Assembly: GCA_964586775.1 (NCBI GenBank)
Contig: CAZPJD010000184.1
Location: forward strand, 62,001-126,000
DNA: 64,000 nucleotides
Source of the DNA: JADLEX01 sp964586775
GTDB lineage: Bacteria > Lernaellota > Lernaellaia > JACKCT01
Direction of reading: 5' to 3'
Shown: piece after piece, positions 8,380 to 17,102 of the stretch
How the letters are laid out: each line of letters opens with the position of its first letter
Position numbering within the stretch: the first letter of the stretch is position 1
The notes under the pieces: model-generated
The model's input: only the letters and a program-made list of their open reading frames with translations
What the model was told of the DNA's origin: nothing
Database searches by the model: none
Program-made: the position numbers and the translations under genes

Positions 8380-9215
8380 CGCGTGCCGCGATTGTCCGCG
8401 GCGAGGCGCTTGAGATACCGGCCGACCAGCGCCGCGACCCACGTCTCCGGCAACAGCCGCAGCACCGCGCGCGCGAGCGCGTTCGACCAACCGACCGTGA
8501 CCACCGTGCGCCGCCCGAGCGCCCCCAGCGCCGCGCGCACCGGCACTTCGATGGGCATCGGTCGCTTGCCCAGGGCGCGGATGTTCAGGCGGCGGATCGC
8601 GCGGGTGTCGGTGAGAGCGGGGCACGCCACGAGCACGTCCACGCCGCTGCCGCGCAGTTCTACCGCAAGTCCCATCCCGAATTGCCGCTGCCAGCCCTTC
8701 GTGGCCGCCGCGTTCGCGGCGAAGGGTGCGGCGAACGCGCCCATCGTGGACGACACGATCACGATGCCGCCCCGGCCACGATCGCGCATCGACGGCGCGA
8801 AGGCGCGCGCGAGCATGATCGTGGATTCGACATGCAGCGCGGCGATGTCCAGCTCGGCCTCGACGTCGGCGTCGCAAAACGCACCGAGGGTCATCGTCCC
8901 CGCGTTCAGCACGAGCAGGCCGATGTCGATGCCCGCCGTCTCCTCGATCAATCGACGCACGTCTTCCCGCCGCGACAGATCGGCGGCGATTCCGCGCGTT
9001 TTTATGCCGAAGGTTTCGGCAAGGTTTTGCGCGACGCCCTCCACGTCCTCGCGATGCCGCGCGTTCACAACGACGTGGAGCCTTCGCCGGGCGAGTTCGC
9101 GCGCGAAACACGCCCCGATTCCCATCGTCGCACCGGTGACGAGCGCCCACGGACCGTAGCGCGCGCGCCATGCGTCGGCGTGCTCCCCGGTCGTTTCGCG
9201 GCTTCGATTTGTCAT
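8376..9215 (-). CDS. SDR-family protein lacking the catalytic Tyr
   Basis: A 279-residue Rossmann protein of the classical short-chain dehydrogenase fold: TGATMGIG at about 27-34 for the dinucleotide, a DL pair at 79-80, LNAG at 103-106, and VIVSSTMGA with the active-site Ser at 156. Where YxxxK is expected the sequence is AAATK, so Lys173 is present but position 169 is Ala, not Tyr. A conventional ketone/alcohol reduction is therefore doubtful; it may be a pseudo-enzyme or bind a nucleotide for another role. The C-terminus (LARAVLRLLPETWVAALVGRYLKRL) resembles the membrane-associating tail of 17-beta-HSD-like SDRs. Divergent from the GH51-like gene. Confidence 0.85.
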   Translation of the reverse strand: MTNRSRETTGEHADAWRARYGPWALVTGATMGIGACFARELARRRLHVVVNARHREDVEGVAQNLAETFGIKTRGIAADLSRREDVRRLIEETAGIDIGLLVLNAGTMTLGAFCDADVEAELDIAALHVESTIMLARAFAPSMRDRGRGGIVIVSSTMGAFAAPFAANAAATKGWQRQFGMGLAVELRGSGVDVLVACPALTDTRAIRRLNIRALGKRPMPIEVPVRAALGALGRRTVVTVGWSNALARAVLRLLPETWVAALVGRYLKRLAADNRGTR

Positions 9216-9241
9216 GCCCGCCGCATTCTTCCCGCGACCGT

Positions 9242-9271
9242 TTGACAACGCTACCCCGAGCGTCTGACAAT
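9242..9271 (+). promoter_or_regulatory. Sigma-70-like promoter for the GH51-like lipoprotein gene
   Basis: A perfect -35 TTGACA, an 18-bp spacer and -10 GACAAT (4 of 6). The predicted start site is about 25 bases before the ATG. It is one of the better promoter matches in the window. Confidence 0.55.
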
Positions 9272-9302
9272 TCGGGCGATTTCCCTGCCAGGGCAACACG
9301 TG

Positions 9303-11069
9303 ATGAGGGGCTCCCGTTCGTACCCCGCGCTGCTCGCGTCGGCCTGCTCGATCGTGCTGATCGCGGCTTGCGCCGAACCTCATCACCCGTCGAGCGATCC
9401 TTCCACGAAACCGGTGACGGCACTGCACCCCGGTGCGGACTTCCATGATGAACCATCCGATGTCGACACCGAATCCGCGCCCGTGGTGCTGGCCGTCAAC
9501 TTCGCGGGACCCTCGACCGAAACCGGTCGGCTCATCGGCTGGAACATCGGTCGCGGGACCACTTACGCGCCCGAGGGCGATCCGCTCCATCCCGAATGGC
9601 GAACGCCCGCGATGGTCGAGGCGATCCGGCGGCTCTCCGCGATCCGCACCGCCGACGACCGACCGCCGCTGGTGCGTTTTTCGGGTTTGCAGATCGACGG
9701 AATGCTCGGCGGCGACGGGTATCACTTCTGGGACTTCGTGCGGCCCGATCGCACCGTCGCCGAAGACGACAACATGGCGACCTTCGAATACCACGCGATC
9801 ATGGACGAGATCGGCGGCGACGGCCTCGTGACGCTCAACTTCGGGTCGGGCACCGCGCTCGAGGCGGCGGCGTACGTGCGTCATCTCAACAGCGCCGACC
9901 CCGACGACGCCATGGCCGGTGCGCGGCGGTATTGGGGTTACGAGAGCCCGTGGGATCACACGACGTTCGAGATCGGCAACGAGGTCTTCGGGTGGTGGAA
10001 CACCGCGTATTCGCAGACCGGGCGATTCTCTTACGCGAATCCACGGGCCGAGAACGGCGGCGATCCCGCGTGGCATCGCAAACCGTCGGACGATCCCGCG
10101 AACTTCTCCGCCCGCGCCTTGGCCTACGTGCAAGCCGTGCTCGCCGTCGAGCCCCGCGCGCGGTTTTGGGTGCCGCTCTCGCAGGCATCGATGGATGCGT
10201 GGGGAGGCACGAGCGAGGCTGTCGCGGCTCTTGCGCCGCTGCTCGCCCACCCGGCGGTGGAGGCCGTCGTCATCCACCAATATCAGGTGGACGACGCGGC
10301 GGTCTTCGGATTCTGGGATAAGAACTCGTCCGAAATGCTGCTGGCGGGCGGCGATCTCTTTGCACCGCTCTATGAAGAACTGCGTGCCGAAATCGACGCC
10401 CTGCCCCGCACCGAGCCGCTCGGCATCGTCGTGACCGAATACCACGTCGCGGGTGCGTTCTCGCGTTTTCGTTTCACGCGCGGCGACCAGCCGGTCGTGG
10501 GGCTCGGCATCGCCGACATGCTGATCGCCTACGCGAATCTCGGCATCGACGCCGTGTGCCAGCACATGGCGCTGGCCTTTGGCGACGATGGCGACGACCG
10601 CGACGCGCTCGTCGAGCGCTGGTACAACCCTTTCCGCATCGACACGCACGGCGCGCTCGTCAACATGCCCTCATTCGAAGTGACGAACTTGATCGCGGGC
10701 GCGATGCTGGGACGCACCGTGCCGGTGCGAACGCTGCGCATGCCCTCGCGCTCGTATTCGTTCGAGCGGACGGCGCTCAAATACGCGAGCGTCGCGGCGA
10801 CGGCGTTCGCGAACGCACATGGCACGCGCGGCTCGATCGTCCTGCTGAACCGTGTGCAGGACGCGAACACGCACGTCGACGTGAAGATCGACCGCGACGC
10901 CCGCGTGACCGGCGCGGCGATGTACGCGCCGAAGTCGCTGGAGTCGGACGAATCGGGTGTGTACAGAACGGCGGACGCCGTCTTCGTGCAGGTCGGCACG
11001 CGCGTAACGCTCGACCTGCCCCCGCACAGCCTCACCATCCTGCGCGTGGAGTTCGACGCGTCGCACTGA
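9303..11069 (+). CDS. GH51-like glycoside hydrolase lipoprotein
   Basis: A 588-residue exported lipoprotein: signal peptide with lipobox LIAAC (acylated Cys23), then a (beta/alpha)8-type region and a C-terminal beta-sandwich (about 480-588, ending LPPHSLTILRVEF, typical of clan GH-A accessory domains). TFEIGNEVFG places a likely acid/base Glu at 227, VIHQYQV parallels the substrate-binding His/Tyr strand, and VTEYHV gives a nucleophile candidate Glu379. This arrangement fits alpha-L-arabinofuranosidase-like GH51 enzymes, though overall similarity looks remote and the sugar is unknown. It is probably anchored in the outer or inner membrane facing the periplasm. The ATG directly follows a GTG in the same frame. 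Confidence 0.7.
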   Translation: MRGSRSYPALLASACSIVLIAACAEPHHPSSDPSTKPVTALHPGADFHDEPSDVDTESAPVVLAVNFAGPSTETGRLIGWNIGRGTTYAPEGDPLHPEWRTPAMVEAIRRLSAIRTADDRPPLVRFSGLQIDGMLGGDGYHFWDFVRPDRTVAEDDNMATFEYHAIMDEIGGDGLVTLNFGSGTALEAAAYVRHLNSADPDDAMAGARRYWGYESPWDHTTFEIGNEVFGWWNTAYSQTGRFSYANPRAENGGDPAWHRKPSDDPANFSARALAYVQAVLAVEPRARFWVPLSQASMDAWGGTSEAVAALAPLLAHPAVEAVVIHQYQVDDAAVFGFWDKNSSEMLLAGGDLFAPLYEELRAEIDALPRTEPLGIVVTEYHVAGAFSRFRFTRGDQPVVGLGIADMLIAYANLGIDAVCQHMALAFGDDGDDRDALVERWYNPFRIDTHGALVNMPSFEVTNLIAGAMLGRTVPVRTLRMPSRSYSFERTALKYASVAATAFANAHGTRGSIVLLNRVQDANTHVDVKIDRDARVTGAAMYAPKSLESDESGVYRTADAVFVQVGTRVTLDLPPHSLTILRVEFDASH

Positions 11070-11105
11070 CCCCCCGTTTGCGCGCATCTTCGAAAGGATG
11101 ACCCC

Positions 11106-11738
11106 ATGGCCGTGAGCATGTTTCACGAGGGACTCGACCGGTATCTCGACGAGCTGATCCCCGCGCGCTCCGCCGAGGTCGCCCTTATGGAAGAGTACGC
11201 GGCGGTTCATCGCTTCCCGATTATCGGCCCCCACGTCGGTCGCCTGCTCGCGCTGCTCGCGAGGGCAACGAACGCGCGATCGGTCTTCGAGATGGGCTCG
11301 GGCTACGGTTACTCGGCGTATTGGTTTCTGACGGGCATGGCAAGCGACGGTCGAATCGTCCTGACGGACGGGTCGGCTTCGAATCGCGACCGCGCTTCGG
11401 CGCACCTCGATGCGCTGGGGTTCGCCGGGCGCTACGACTTTCGCGTCGGCGTCGGTCAGGAGGTCCTCGCGCGCGAGGCCGGACCCTTCGACATCGTCTA
11501 CAACGACATCGACAAGGAACAGTACCCCGACGTGATCGACCTCGCGATCGAAAAGCTGCGGCCCGGTGGGCTCTTCATCACCGACAACGTGCTGTGGAGC
11601 GCGCGCGTGGCCACGGACGACGACGCACCCTCGACGCGGGCGATCCGCGATTTCAACAACCGCCTTTTCGCACGCGCGGACGCGTTTTCCGCCGTCGTTC
11701 CGCTGCGCGACGGGATCGCGGTCGCCCTCAAGCTCTAG
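11106..11738 (+). CDS. Class I SAM-dependent O-methyltransferase
   Basis: A 210-residue methyltransferase of the catechol/caffeoyl-CoA O-methyltransferase type (Pfam Methyltransf_3). SAM motif I is FEMGSGYGYSAYWF, the acidic strand end is VLTDGS, the metal-binding Asp cluster is YNDIDKEQYPD, and LRPGGLFITDNVLWSARV is the conserved post-motif. Family members use a divalent metal to methylate vicinal hydroxyls. AAAGGATG precedes the ATG. It begins 36 bp after the GH51-like gene and probably shares its transcript; the substrate is not indicated. Confidence 0.88.
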   Translation: MAVSMFHEGLDRYLDELIPARSAEVALMEEYAAVHRFPIIGPHVGRLLALLARATNARSVFEMGSGYGYSAYWFLTGMASDGRIVLTDGSASNRDRASAHLDALGFAGRYDFRVGVGQEVLAREAGPFDIVYNDIDKEQYPDVIDLAIEKLRPGGLFITDNVLWSARVATDDDAPSTRAIRDFNNRLFARADAFSAVVPLRDGIAVALKL

Positions 11739-11794
11739 CGTCCTGTGGCGTGCGACCACCGGCCTCGAAACGCCCGAAAAACGGTACATTTTCG

Positions 11795-11822
11795 TTGACA
11801 CCGGACCGCCCGGCGTTATCAT
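11795..11822 (+). promoter_or_regulatory. Sigma-70-like promoter for the 604-aa Rossmann protein gene
   Basis: TTGACA (6 of 6), 16-bp spacer, TATCAT (5 of 6). The predicted start is about 55 bases before the ATG. Confidence 0.6.
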
Positions 11823-11883
11823 CGCCGGGCTTTCGGGGGCTCTCCCTCCGTGTTTATTTCCCTTTGATGTTTGGGAGGTCTGC

Positions 11884-13698
11884 ATGCCGGCGCTGAAGGG
11901 CCAGACGATTCTGGTTCTGGGCGGTTGGGGCCTGGTGGGTCGCGCGATCTGCTACGAGCTGCTCAAGGAAAATCCGAAAAAACTCGTCATCTGCTCGCTC
12001 AAGGAAAGCGAATCGAAGGACGCCATTCAGGATCTCGCTCAGGAGATCGGGTTCCTCACGGATACCGGCAAGACGCGCGTCACGACAAAGCTCGTTCCCG
12101 AATGGGGGGATCTTTTCGCGCGCGTCGAGCACAAGGACATGGACGCGCGCGCGATCACCGACACGGCGACGCTCGACCGGGTCATCGACGACACGTTCAA
12201 CGACCTGTCCACCGTGGACGTGACGAAGAACACCCTGTACCGGCTCGTTACGCGGTATCGACCGGATGTCGTCATCGACGCGGTGAACACGGCGACGGGC
12301 GTGGCCTATCGCGACGTCTACGCCTCGGTGCTCGATCTGCGCCTGCGCATGCGCGACGTCGAGGCGCTCGATCCGTCCGATCCCGCCTATGCCGACGCCG
12401 TGCGTGCGATGATGAAAAGCGCGCGGATCCAGATGGCGTCCACATACCTTCCGCGCCTGATCCGGCACGTGCAGATTCTTTTCAACGCCATGAAAAAGGC
12501 CGGCACGCGCAGCTATTTCAAGATCGGCACCACGGGCACCGGCGGCATGGGGCTCAACATCCCCTACACGCACAGCGAGGAAAAGCCGAGCCAGAAACTG
12601 CTGTCGAAGTCGGCGGTGGCGGGCGCGCACTCGCTGCTGCTCTTTCTCATGAACAACACGCCGGGCTTTGCGTTCACGATGGAGGTGAAGCCGGCGGCGG
12701 CGATCGCGTGGAAGGACATCGACCGGGGCGAGATCCGCAAGGCGGGCAAGCCCATCGAGCTGTACGACTGCGACACGCGCGCGCCATTCGACGTGACGAA
12801 GTCGGTCGATCTGGTCGCGGCGGGCGACGCGCGCATCCGCGCCCTCGGCGAGCCGCTGCGCGCCGTGTACATCAACACCGGCGAGAACGGGCTGTTTTCG
12901 GCGGCGGAGTTCGAGGCGATCACCACCGCGGGCCAGATGGAGTACGTGACGCCCGAGGAGATCGCGAAGAACGTGAAGGAAGAACTGCTGGGCGGCAACA
13001 CGGGCTTCGACATCATCGGCATGCTTTCGAACTCGGTGATGAAATCCACCTACCGCGCGGGCGTGATGCGCGAGATCGCTCTGGAGCGACTGCGCGACAT
13101 GCAGGCCGAGGGCGGCGAAGACAGCATCGCCTTCGAGCTGCTCGGCCCGCCGCGCCTGTCGAAATTGCTTTACGAGGCGCACCTGCTGCGCCGCGTGTAC
13201 GGCGACATCGCGACCGCGACGAAAGCCGATCCCGCGAAGATGTCCGCCGATCTCGAACGGCTCGTGCGTCGCGACAAGACGCTGCGCGCGCGCATCATCT
13301 CGATCGGCATCCCGATTCTGTTGCCCGACGCAAAGGCCATGCTGCGCGGCCCGAACATCGTGATCCCGCCGTTTCGGGGCAAAAACACGATCGAGCTCGA
13401 CGCAGGGCGGATCGACCGCTACGCCCACGACGGTTGGGTTGATCTTCGCGTCGCGAACATGAAACACTGGCGTGAGCGGCTCGCCCGGCTCGCCGCCGAA
13501 ATCGAGTCGATGGATTGGAAGCAGACGCAGTCGGGAATGGGCACCAGCAGCCGCGTGCACCGCAAGCGCTACCAGATCACAGTTCGCGGCAAGACGGTGC
13601 TGAACGTCGGCGAGATCGTCGGATGGATCTTCAATGAAGAGGAAGAAGGCAGCCGAAAGACCTACTCGCACCCTCGGGTGCGTCCGCCGCGCGTGTAG
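11884..13698 (+). CDS. 604-aa NAD(P)-binding Rossmann protein of unknown function
   Basis: The protein opens with a clear dinucleotide-binding strand-turn-helix (ILVLGGWGLVGRAICYELL, Gly-rich turn at 13-19), continues with YRPDVVIDAVNTATGVAYRDV, the usual second half of an extended-SDR fold, and has FKIGTTGTGGMGLNIPYTH as a possible active-site loop. The C-terminal half (about 330-604) has no fold that I recognise. I do not know its function. Length is far above the 250-350 residues of normal SDRs. TTGGGAGG precedes the ATG and a good promoter lies upstream. The end of the gene overlaps the next gene by 65 bp in another frame. Confidence 0.8.
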   Translation: MPALKGQTILVLGGWGLVGRAICYELLKENPKKLVICSLKESESKDAIQDLAQEIGFLTDTGKTRVTTKLVPEWGDLFARVEHKDMDARAITDTATLDRVIDDTFNDLSTVDVTKNTLYRLVTRYRPDVVIDAVNTATGVAYRDVYASVLDLRLRMRDVEALDPSDPAYADAVRAMMKSARIQMASTYLPRLIRHVQILFNAMKKAGTRSYFKIGTTGTGGMGLNIPYTHSEEKPSQKLLSKSAVAGAHSLLLFLMNNTPGFAFTMEVKPAAAIAWKDIDRGEIRKAGKPIELYDCDTRAPFDVTKSVDLVAAGDARIRALGEPLRAVYINTGENGLFSAAEFEAITTAGQMEYVTPEEIAKNVKEELLGGNTGFDIIGMLSNSVMKSTYRAGVMREIALERLRDMQAEGGEDSIAFELLGPPRLSKLLYEAHLLRRVYGDIATATKADPAKMSADLERLVRRDKTLRARIISIGIPILLPDAKAMLRGPNIVIPPFRGKNTIELDAGRIDRYAHDGWVDLRVANMKHWRERLARLAAEIESMDWKQTQSGMGTSSRVHRKRYQITVRGKTVLNVGEIVGWIFNEEEEGSRKTYSHPRVRPPRV

Positions 13699-14020
13699 CG
13701 CCGTCACATTCGCAGCGCTGTTGGCCGTCGCGATCGCGACCGCGCCGTCGTGCACGTGCGATGGCGACGAATGGGATGACGAGGATATCGACCGCACCTG
13801 CGATTGCAGCGGCATGGCGCTCGCGATCTTCGAAGACTGCCACGGCGTGATCGAGATCGACGGCGAAACCCCGGACGTGGCCGCCTTCGCCGGCGCCTGC
13901 AACGAGGCGATCGCGGGCGAAACGGTGGATCAGGCGGCGTTCGAGTGCCGCATTCAGGCATCTTGCGACGCGCGCGATTGCGAGGATTTCGCCAAGCGCC
14001 TCGCCCTGTGCGCCTACTGA
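13634..14020 (+). CDS. Small Cys-rich lipoprotein or secreted protein
   Basis: A 128-residue hypothetical protein. The N-terminus is basic (MKRKKAAERPTR), followed by a hydrophobic stretch AVTFAALLAVAIATAPSC that looks like a signal peptide ending in a lipobox-like APSC at Cys40. The mature part is acidic and has ten or so Cys residues (CTC, CDC, and single Cys about every 10-12 residues), suggesting disulfides outside the cytoplasm. The ATG lies inside the last 65 bp of the upstream gene in another frame, so translation may be coupled. No family recognised; the signal peptide and even Cys count make it likely to be a real gene. Confidence 0.6.
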   Translation: MKRKKAAERPTRTLGCVRRACSAVTFAALLAVAIATAPSCTCDGDEWDDEDIDRTCDCSGMALAIFEDCHGVIEIDGETPDVAAFAGACNEAIAGETVDQAAFECRIQASCDARDCEDFAKRLALCAY

Positions 14021-14073
14021 AACGGCCCGCGTCGATTCTTTACACGCGCGGCCAAAACGTCTAAGTTCCCGCC

Positions 14074-15090
14074 GTGAATTCGAACCGACATTCGCGGAAT
14101 CGAGGCGCAAACCGCCTCGTTTTTCTCATGGCCGGCGCGCTCGCTGCCTGGGTGATCGCCGCCGCCACGCCCGCGCACGCCGTGTGGTTCTGGGGCGCCA
14201 AACCCGTGGGCATGGGCACCGCGTTCACCGGCGTCGCCGACGACAACAACGCCATTCAGATCAATCCGGCGGGCATCGCGATGATCGAGACGTACAGTCT
14301 CGACGTCGAATACGAGCGCCGCGAGTACGAGATCCTCGACTACGAACAGCTTCACAGCGACGACATCGAGCCGCTCGAGGAAGAGGACGATTTCAACAAT
14401 CAGTTCTTCACCGACGAAGAATCGGCGATCGACGCGCAGGAAAAAAACATCTCGGACTTCTGGCACATGTCGATCGTGGACGGCAAGACGACAAACGCGA
14501 TCGCCGCGGGGCTCTCGTTCACGGCGGCGAACTTTCCCAATCGCACCTTCGCCGAGGGCAAGGACTATCAGGCGGCGTTGGCCATCGCCGGCGGCGCGGC
14601 CGACATCTTCTTCATCGGTGCGTCGGGCAAGTACCGGCAGCTCGAACCGGGCTCGTCAAACTTCAACATGGACGCGGGCGTGCTCATCAAGGCGATCGAC
14701 TACTTCGCCATCGGCCTCGCGGGACGCAACATGTTCGGCGGCCCCGATCCGTATCTCATCGAGCGCGAGTTCTCGATCGGCCTCGCGGGCTTCGTGCTCG
14801 ACTACGCGACGATTTCGTTCGATGCGACCAAGGTCTTCGACGTGGACGAGGTCAACACGTTCAACTTCGCACTCGGCGCCGAGAGCTTCGTCTATCGTTA
14901 TCGTTCGATGACCAAGGCGGGGCTCGTGCTGCGCGGCGGATTCAACTGGGATCAGATCTACGACCGCGACCGCTACGGCGCGGGCATTGCGTGGTACGCG
15001 CCGGAGGGCACGCTCGGCTATTCGTTCCGGGGCGATGTCGAGAATCCGAAAAACTTCTCGCACATGCTCATGATCAACATGAACTTCTAG
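14074..15090 (+). CDS. Outer-membrane beta-barrel-like protein
   Basis: A 338-residue protein with a signal peptide ending ATPAHA and a mature start AVWFWGAKPVGMGTAFTGVADD. That opening, plus NAIQINPAG, is the pattern of the FadL/TodX and PorV/UPF0164-like outer-membrane families. Alternating hydrophobic strands run to the end and the last residue is Phe (LMINMNF), the usual outer-membrane assembly signal. An acidic insert (residues about 80-110) may be a surface loop. The start is a GTG; an ATG 54 bases later would leave a shorter but still workable signal peptide. Function is probably transport of a hydrophobic compound or anchoring of a secretion complex; not resolved. Confidence 0.72.
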   Translation: MNSNRHSRNRGANRLVFLMAGALAAWVIAAATPAHAVWFWGAKPVGMGTAFTGVADDNNAIQINPAGIAMIETYSLDVEYERREYEILDYEQLHSDDIEPLEEEDDFNNQFFTDEESAIDAQEKNISDFWHMSIVDGKTTNAIAAGLSFTAANFPNRTFAEGKDYQAALAIAGGAADIFFIGASGKYRQLEPGSSNFNMDAGVLIKAIDYFAIGLAGRNMFGGPDPYLIEREFSIGLAGFVLDYATISFDATKVFDVDEVNTFNFALGAESFVYRYRSMTKAGLVLRGGFNWDQIYDRDRYGAGIAWYAPEGTLGYSFRGDVENPKNFSHMLMINMNF

Positions 15091-15102
15091 AGCGTCCCGC
15101 TC

Positions 15103-16575
15103 TCACCGCGATAAAAAAGCCTTCAACTGCCCCTGTCGCGACGCAGTCCCGTACCACATCAGCAGATCCGCCCGGCCGTCGCCATCCAGGTCCATCACCT
15201 CCGCGCCGTTCGGCGCCGGGGTCTTGATCGAGGCCGTCGGGCCGCTGAAATCAAGACCGCCCTTGCCCGTCTTCACCACGATCTCGTCGGGGCTCACGCC
15301 GATCAGCAGGTCGGGCTTGCCGTCGGCGTCGAAATCCTGACCGTACTCCGGCGGCGTGCCCGAAAAATCGTTCTCGTCGCCGGTGCTCATGTGGAAGGGC
15401 ACGTCGAATTTCTGCGTCGGCTCCTGCGCGAATAGCTGCGGCCCGTCGCAACGATAAAGACCGTACTCCATGTCGAGCTTCTTGACCGTGAGCACGCGGA
15501 TGACCTTGCCGATGCTCACCTCCACGCCCGGCGCGATCAGATCCACGCGACCATCGCGGTCGGCGTCGGCGAACTTGAGCAGCCCCGAAAACCCCTTGAA
15601 CTGCCGCGTGTAGGTCGGGCTCGTGGGAAGCCCCGCCGCGCCGCCGCGAAACACGCGGATGTCCGACGAAAAATTCGTGATGCTGCCGCCGAATTTGTTG
15701 AACACGAGATCGCCGAATCCATCGCCGTCCAGGTCGCGCACGTGCGTCGATACCGTCACGTCCTGACGCTTCCAGTCCTGCTCGGAGCGGATCTTGAAAA
15801 AGCGCGACGTCGCGGGCTTCGTCTCGAATCGGCCGTCGGTCTGCTTGACGACCCAGATCCGTTCGTTGCCCACGACGTAGAGATCCGCGTCGCGATCGTT
15901 GTCGTAATCGACAAGCGCCCACTCCGGCACCTTGATCGTGGCGGTCAGCGAGAACCCGTAGCTCTCGGACTTCGTCGCCTGCGCGCTGTTCAGGTCGCGC
16001 TCCATCTCGACCGCCACGGTCTCCGCCGCGACGAACGCGCCATCGCGCCGCTCGAAGAAACGAAACTCGCCGTCGCCGGGGAGCATCAGGTCGACCGCCG
16101 CGTCGCCCCGCCAATCACGAGCGAGATCCAGCACGGGCGCCTTGGTGCGATCGGCCCAGCACACGCCGCAGCCCTTGTCCGCGAGGGTGCGTTCCTCGCC
16201 CGGTCCCGTTCCGGTGAAGTCCACCGCACTCACGCGGGTTCGATAGATCCACAGCAACTCCGCCGCCCCGTCGCCGTCCACGTCGCCGGTGTCGAAGGCC
16301 GACGCCCCCGCCGGCACGTCGAGCGTCCAGCGCGGCTGCGCCTCGTATCCGTTCGCGCCGACATGAAAGACCTGAATCCGCCGTTTTTCGTTCGGCGGCG
16401 TGCCGGCGGTGATGGACACGAGGATCTCGAGCTTCTTGTCGCCGTCGAGGTCGTCGGCCACGACCGAGCGGATCGTGCCCGTCGCCTGCATGGCGCTCTC
16501 ACGAAATTCCAGGGCCCCGGCGGGCGTGGCGATCAGCAGCGCGACCAGGGCCGCGACGAACGTCGAACACTTCAT
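15103..16575 (-). CDS. Secreted FG-GAP/VCBS repeat protein
   Basis: A 490-residue exported protein: signal peptide MKCSTFVAALVALLIATPAGA, then at least seven Ca-binding-like DxDxDG loops (for example DVDGDGAAELLW, DLDGDGFGDLVF, DADRDGRVDLIAP, DLDGDGRADLLMW) spaced about 50-70 residues apart. Such repeats build integrin-alpha-like beta-propellers that bind calcium. A CGVCW motif lies in the N-terminal half. Its ATG overlaps the aroK stop (ATGA), so a surface or periplasmic protein is translationally coupled to shikimate genes, an odd partnership. Role unknown. Confidence 0.85.
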   Translation of the reverse strand: MKCSTFVAALVALLIATPAGALEFRESAMQATGTIRSVVADDLDGDKKLEILVSITAGTPPNEKRRIQVFHVGANGYEAQPRWTLDVPAGASAFDTGDVDGDGAAELLWIYRTRVSAVDFTGTGPGEERTLADKGCGVCWADRTKAPVLDLARDWRGDAAVDLMLPGDGEFRFFERRDGAFVAAETVAVEMERDLNSAQATKSESYGFSLTATIKVPEWALVDYDNDRDADLYVVGNERIWVVKQTDGRFETKPATSRFFKIRSEQDWKRQDVTVSTHVRDLDGDGFGDLVFNKFGGSITNFSSDIRVFRGGAAGLPTSPTYTRQFKGFSGLLKFADADRDGRVDLIAPGVEVSIGKVIRVLTVKKLDMEYGLYRCDGPQLFAQEPTQKFDVPFHMSTGDENDFSGTPPEYGQDFDADGKPDLLIGVSPDEIVVKTGKGGLDFSGPTASIKTPAPNGAEVMDLDGDGRADLLMWYGTASRQGQLKAFLSR

Positions 16576-17102
16576 CCGCGATTCTCCACGTGCGTCTTGA
16601 TCCACGAAATCGCCGCCGCGAGCGTGTCGTCCGGCGACGCATCCGTCGTGTCGATGGTCACGTCGGCCAAAGAAGCATAGATCGGCCCGCGTTCAGCCAA
16701 CACCCGGCGCATATCCTCGATGGGGTCCGGCGCGTCGGTCAGCGGCGGGCGGTTCGGGTCTCGCGAGATGCGCCCGACCAGCGTTTCGACCCGCGCCATG
16801 AGCAGGATGCGCGCATCGAATCCCCGCAGCAACTCGCGGTTGTGCTCGGCGACGATCAGCCCGCCGCCCGCGTCGAGCAGCAGGTCGCCGGGGTGATCGC
16901 GCAGGATGTTTTCGAGCATCGTCGTTTCGAGCGCGCGAAACGCGCCCCACCCGTTCGCGGCGACGAAATCCGCGATGGGGCATCCCGCGACGCGCGCGAT
17001 CTCTTCGTCGCTCGACACCTGGGGCAGCATGAGCGCCTCAGCAAGGCCGCGCGCCAACCGCGATTTTCCCGCGCCGCGCGGGCCGATCAGAACCAGTCGC
17101 AT
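16572..17102 (-). CDS. aroK: Shikimate kinase
   Basis: A 176-residue P-loop kinase that phosphorylates shikimate in aromatic amino acid synthesis. The Walker A is GPRGAGKS near the N-terminus, the shikimate-binding acid is in SSDEEI, the central loop is LLDAGGGLIV, and the lid/adenine region is SRDPNRPPLTD. Length matches the family. The gene starts inside the last 16 bp of aroE and ends overlapping the FG-GAP gene, so it is tightly coupled on both sides. Confidence 0.93.
   Translation of the reverse strand: MRLVLIGPRGAGKSRLARGLAEALMLPQVSSDEEIARVAGCPIADFVAANGWGAFRALETTMLENILRDHPGDLLLDAGGGLIVAEHNRELLRGFDARILLMARVETLVGRISRDPNRPPLTDAPDPIEDMRRVLAERGPIYASLADVTIDTTDASPDDTLAAAISWIKTHVENRG

Noticed and set aside
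14050..14074. TTTACA-N17-TAAGTT as a promoter for the outer-membrane barrel gene
   Set aside because: The -10 matches only three of six and would place the start site at or after the GTG codon.
15089..15103. AGAGCG/CGCTCT hairpin between convergent genes as a terminator
   Set aside because: Only six base pairs with a three-base loop and no following T-run; too weak to list.
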